A stretch of 6,601 bases of DNA from MAG-121220-bin8 sp964433845 (GTDB taxonomy: Bacteria; Bacteroidota; Bacteroidia; Flavobacteriales; Flavobacteriaceae), in assembly GCA_964433845.1 (NCBI GenBank), contig CAYSTA010000051.1, forward strand, positions 1-6,601, written 5' to 3'. Position 1 is the first letter of the stretch. The number at the start of each line of letters is the position of its first letter. The position numbers were made by a program, and so were the translations under genes. The notes beneath the pieces are model-generated. The model did not search any database, was not told the DNA's origin, and was given only the letters and a program-made list of their open reading frames with translations. Positions 5,256-6,601 of this stretch are shown here, one piece after another.

Positions 5256-6601
5256 ATGCAGGGAAAAAAAATATATTTTTTTATCATCTTTCTATTTTTT
5301 TCTCTATCCTGCAATTTAGTTAAAGACTGGAATTCACCTAATAAACCAAATATCCTATTTATCGCAGTTGATGATTTACGTCCTGAATTGGGAGTATACG
5401 GTAATAATGTAGTAAAAAGTCCCAATATTGATCAATTGGCTAAAGAGGGTAGCTATTTTACAAGACATTATGTACAAGTACCCACATGTGGAGCTTCTAG
5501 ATTTAGTCTTATGACAGGTCTTAGACCCAAAAAAAACATCCATATTAATAACAAAGTTTTTTATAAGGAGATGGCCAATAAAAGCGAAAAGCCAAAACCT
5601 GAATCTTTTGTTCATCACCTAAAAAGAAATGGTTACACCACTGTTGGAATTGGCAAATTAAGTCATTCGGTAGATGGTTTAGTCTATGAATATGAAGAAG
5701 AACCTTCTGACATCAAAGAAATGCCTCATAGCTGGGATCGATTTATTTTTAATCCCGAAAAATGGAAAACTGGTTGGAATGCTTTTTTTGGTTATGCTAA
5801 TGGTGAAAATCGTCAAAGTTTAAAAAAACAAGTGAGACCCTATGAAGCTGCTGATGTTTCTGATATAGGATATCCAGATGGTTTGATTCTTCAAAGTGCA
5901 ATTAATGAATTGAAAAAATTAAAGCTACAGAAGAAGCCTTTTTTTCTTGGTGTCGGTTTTTTTAAACCTCATTTGCCATTCAACGCACCCAAGAAATATT
6001 GGGATCTTTATAAAAGAAACCAAATTCCTATAGCCTCTGATCCTTATATACCTGAGGGTATAAACAAAAAAAGTTTAGGGAGTATGGGTGAATTTTATAG
6101 CTACAAACTATCAGATGAAATTCCTGCCCTAGAAAATTCTATTTCAGAAGCTTATGCAAAAAAACTTGTTCATGGTTATTATGCTTCGATAAGTTATATA
6201 GATAGTTTAGTTGGTAAATTAATTGAAGAACTTCGAATACTTCAATTAGAGAAAAATACCATTATTTTTTTGTGGGGTGATCATGGGTGGCATTTAGGTA
6301 ATGATAGAAAATGGGGAAAACACACCCTTTTTGAAAGATCTTTAAAAAGCGCGCTTATTATAAAAGTACCAGGGATTAAAACAGTTCAAAAAAAAATCAA
6401 TACAATAGTTGAGACTGTTGACCTCTATCCTACCTTAATGGAGCTTTGTGGTTTAAAAAAACCCTACGAATTAGACGGTGAAAGTCTTCTCAGTCTAATA
6501 CAAAATAAAAAAATTGTCAAAAATCAAAAAGCTTTTAGTTTTTGGGAAGAAGGAGTCAGTATGAGAACAGATCGTTATCGTCTTACCCAATTTTATAGAA
6601 A
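5256..6601 (+). CDS. Iduronate-2-sulfatase-like sulfatase, lipoprotein (3' partial)
   Basis: 448 codons are visible, and the frame is still open at the right edge. It is a type I (formylglycine) sulfatase most like iduronate-2-sulfatase. Visible elements are the metal-binding DD at 39-40 in AVDDLRP, then SPNIDQLA (55-62), the active-site C78-G-A-S-R82 followed by SLMTG, K134 and H137 in GIGKLSH, the KPHLPF block (about 230-235), D342-H343 in WGDHGWHLG, and K355-H356. The C78 needs oxidation by a maturase not present here. The N-terminus is a short basic stretch, a hydrophobic run and FSLSC19, so a lipoprotein signal is likely and the enzyme should be periplasmic or surface-bound. The start is the first ATG after an in-frame TAG at 5238-5240. 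It probably removes sulfate from a polysaccharide or glycosaminoglycan-like sugar; the substrate is not predictable. From family lengths, probably 50-100 residues are missing. Confidence 0.93.
   Translation, partial: MQGKKIYFFIIFLFFSLSCNLVKDWNSPNKPNILFIAVDDLRPELGVYGNNVVKSPNIDQLAKEGSYFTRHYVQVPTCGASRFSLMTGLRPKKNIHINNKVFYKEMANKSEKPKPESFVHHLKRNGYTTVGIGKLSHSVDGLVYEYEEEPSDIKEMPHSWDRFIFNPEKWKTGWNAFFGYANGENRQSLKKQVRPYEAADVSDIGYPDGLILQSAINELKKLKLQKKPFFLGVGFFKPHLPFNAPKKYWDLYKRNQIPIASDPYIPEGINKKSLGSMGEFYSYKLSDEIPALENSISEAYAKKLVHGYYASISYIDSLVGKLIEELRILQLEKNTIIFLWGDHGWHLGNDRKWGKHTLFERSLKSALIIKVPGIKTVQKKINTIVETVDLYPTLMELCGLKKPYELDGESLLSLIQNKKIVKNQKAFSFWEEGVSMRTDRYRLTQFYR

Noticed and set aside
5264..5271. 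A8 run early in the sulfatase gene as a second slippage site
   Set aside because: Runs of eight or nine A also occur elsewhere in this gene (5529-5536 and 6388-6396), so A-runs are background here, unlike the G9 tract.
5376..5618. An 80-codon minus-strand open frame
   Set aside because: It is antisense to the sulfatase region that encodes the active-site CGASR motif; it is a shadow of that gene.

Overview
The window is strongly A+T-rich, its proteins are rich in Lys/Asn/Ile, and intergenic gaps are short. A sulfatase with a lipoprotein-type signal and a TTTG-N19-TAnnTTTA promoter-like sequence add to this picture. It best fits a Bacteroidota genome, probably a marine flavobacterium. That placement is inferred from style and gene content; no phylogenetic marker is present.

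Layout: (1) Positions 1-284, plus strand: the 3' end of an unrecognised gene that enters from the left. (2) Positions 281-5083, minus strand: four closely packed genes transcribed right to left. They encode an alanine/glycine:cation (AGCS) symporter, a class V PLP enzyme of the isopenicillin-N-epimerase/aminotransferase type with a Tat-like N-terminus, an enolase-superfamily dipeptide-epimerase/DgcA-type protein, and a DUF1611 (DgcN-type) P-loop protein. The last two overlap by 7 bp. (3) Positions 5084-5255: a 172-bp divergent intergenic region with a plausible plus-strand promoter and a perfect 14-bp palindrome. (4) Positions 5256-6601, plus strand: an iduronate-2-sulfatase-like lipoprotein sulfatase that runs off the right edge, with 448 codons visible.

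How the genes may work together: the minus-strand set reads as an amino-acid stereochemistry module. A symporter of a family known to carry Gly and L- or D-Ala would bring in substrate. The PLP enzyme could transaminate or racemise an amino acid, possibly outside the cytoplasm. The epimerase and DUF1611 pair match the DgcA/DgcN pair known for D-glutamate catabolism through N-acetyl-D-glutamate; alternatively the epimerase acts on L-Ala-D-Glu from murein. The combination suggests salvage of D-amino acids or peptidoglycan-derived peptides. The sulfatase points to degradation of sulfated polysaccharide and is probably a separate transcription unit.

Most notable details: a run of nine G (coding strand) early in the symporter gene, in exact codon register as three GGG glycine codons, which could be a slippage site; the exported-looking PLP enzyme beside an epimerase/DUF1611 pair; tail-to-tail genes whose stop codons share one TTAA; and the palindrome just upstream of the sulfatase start.
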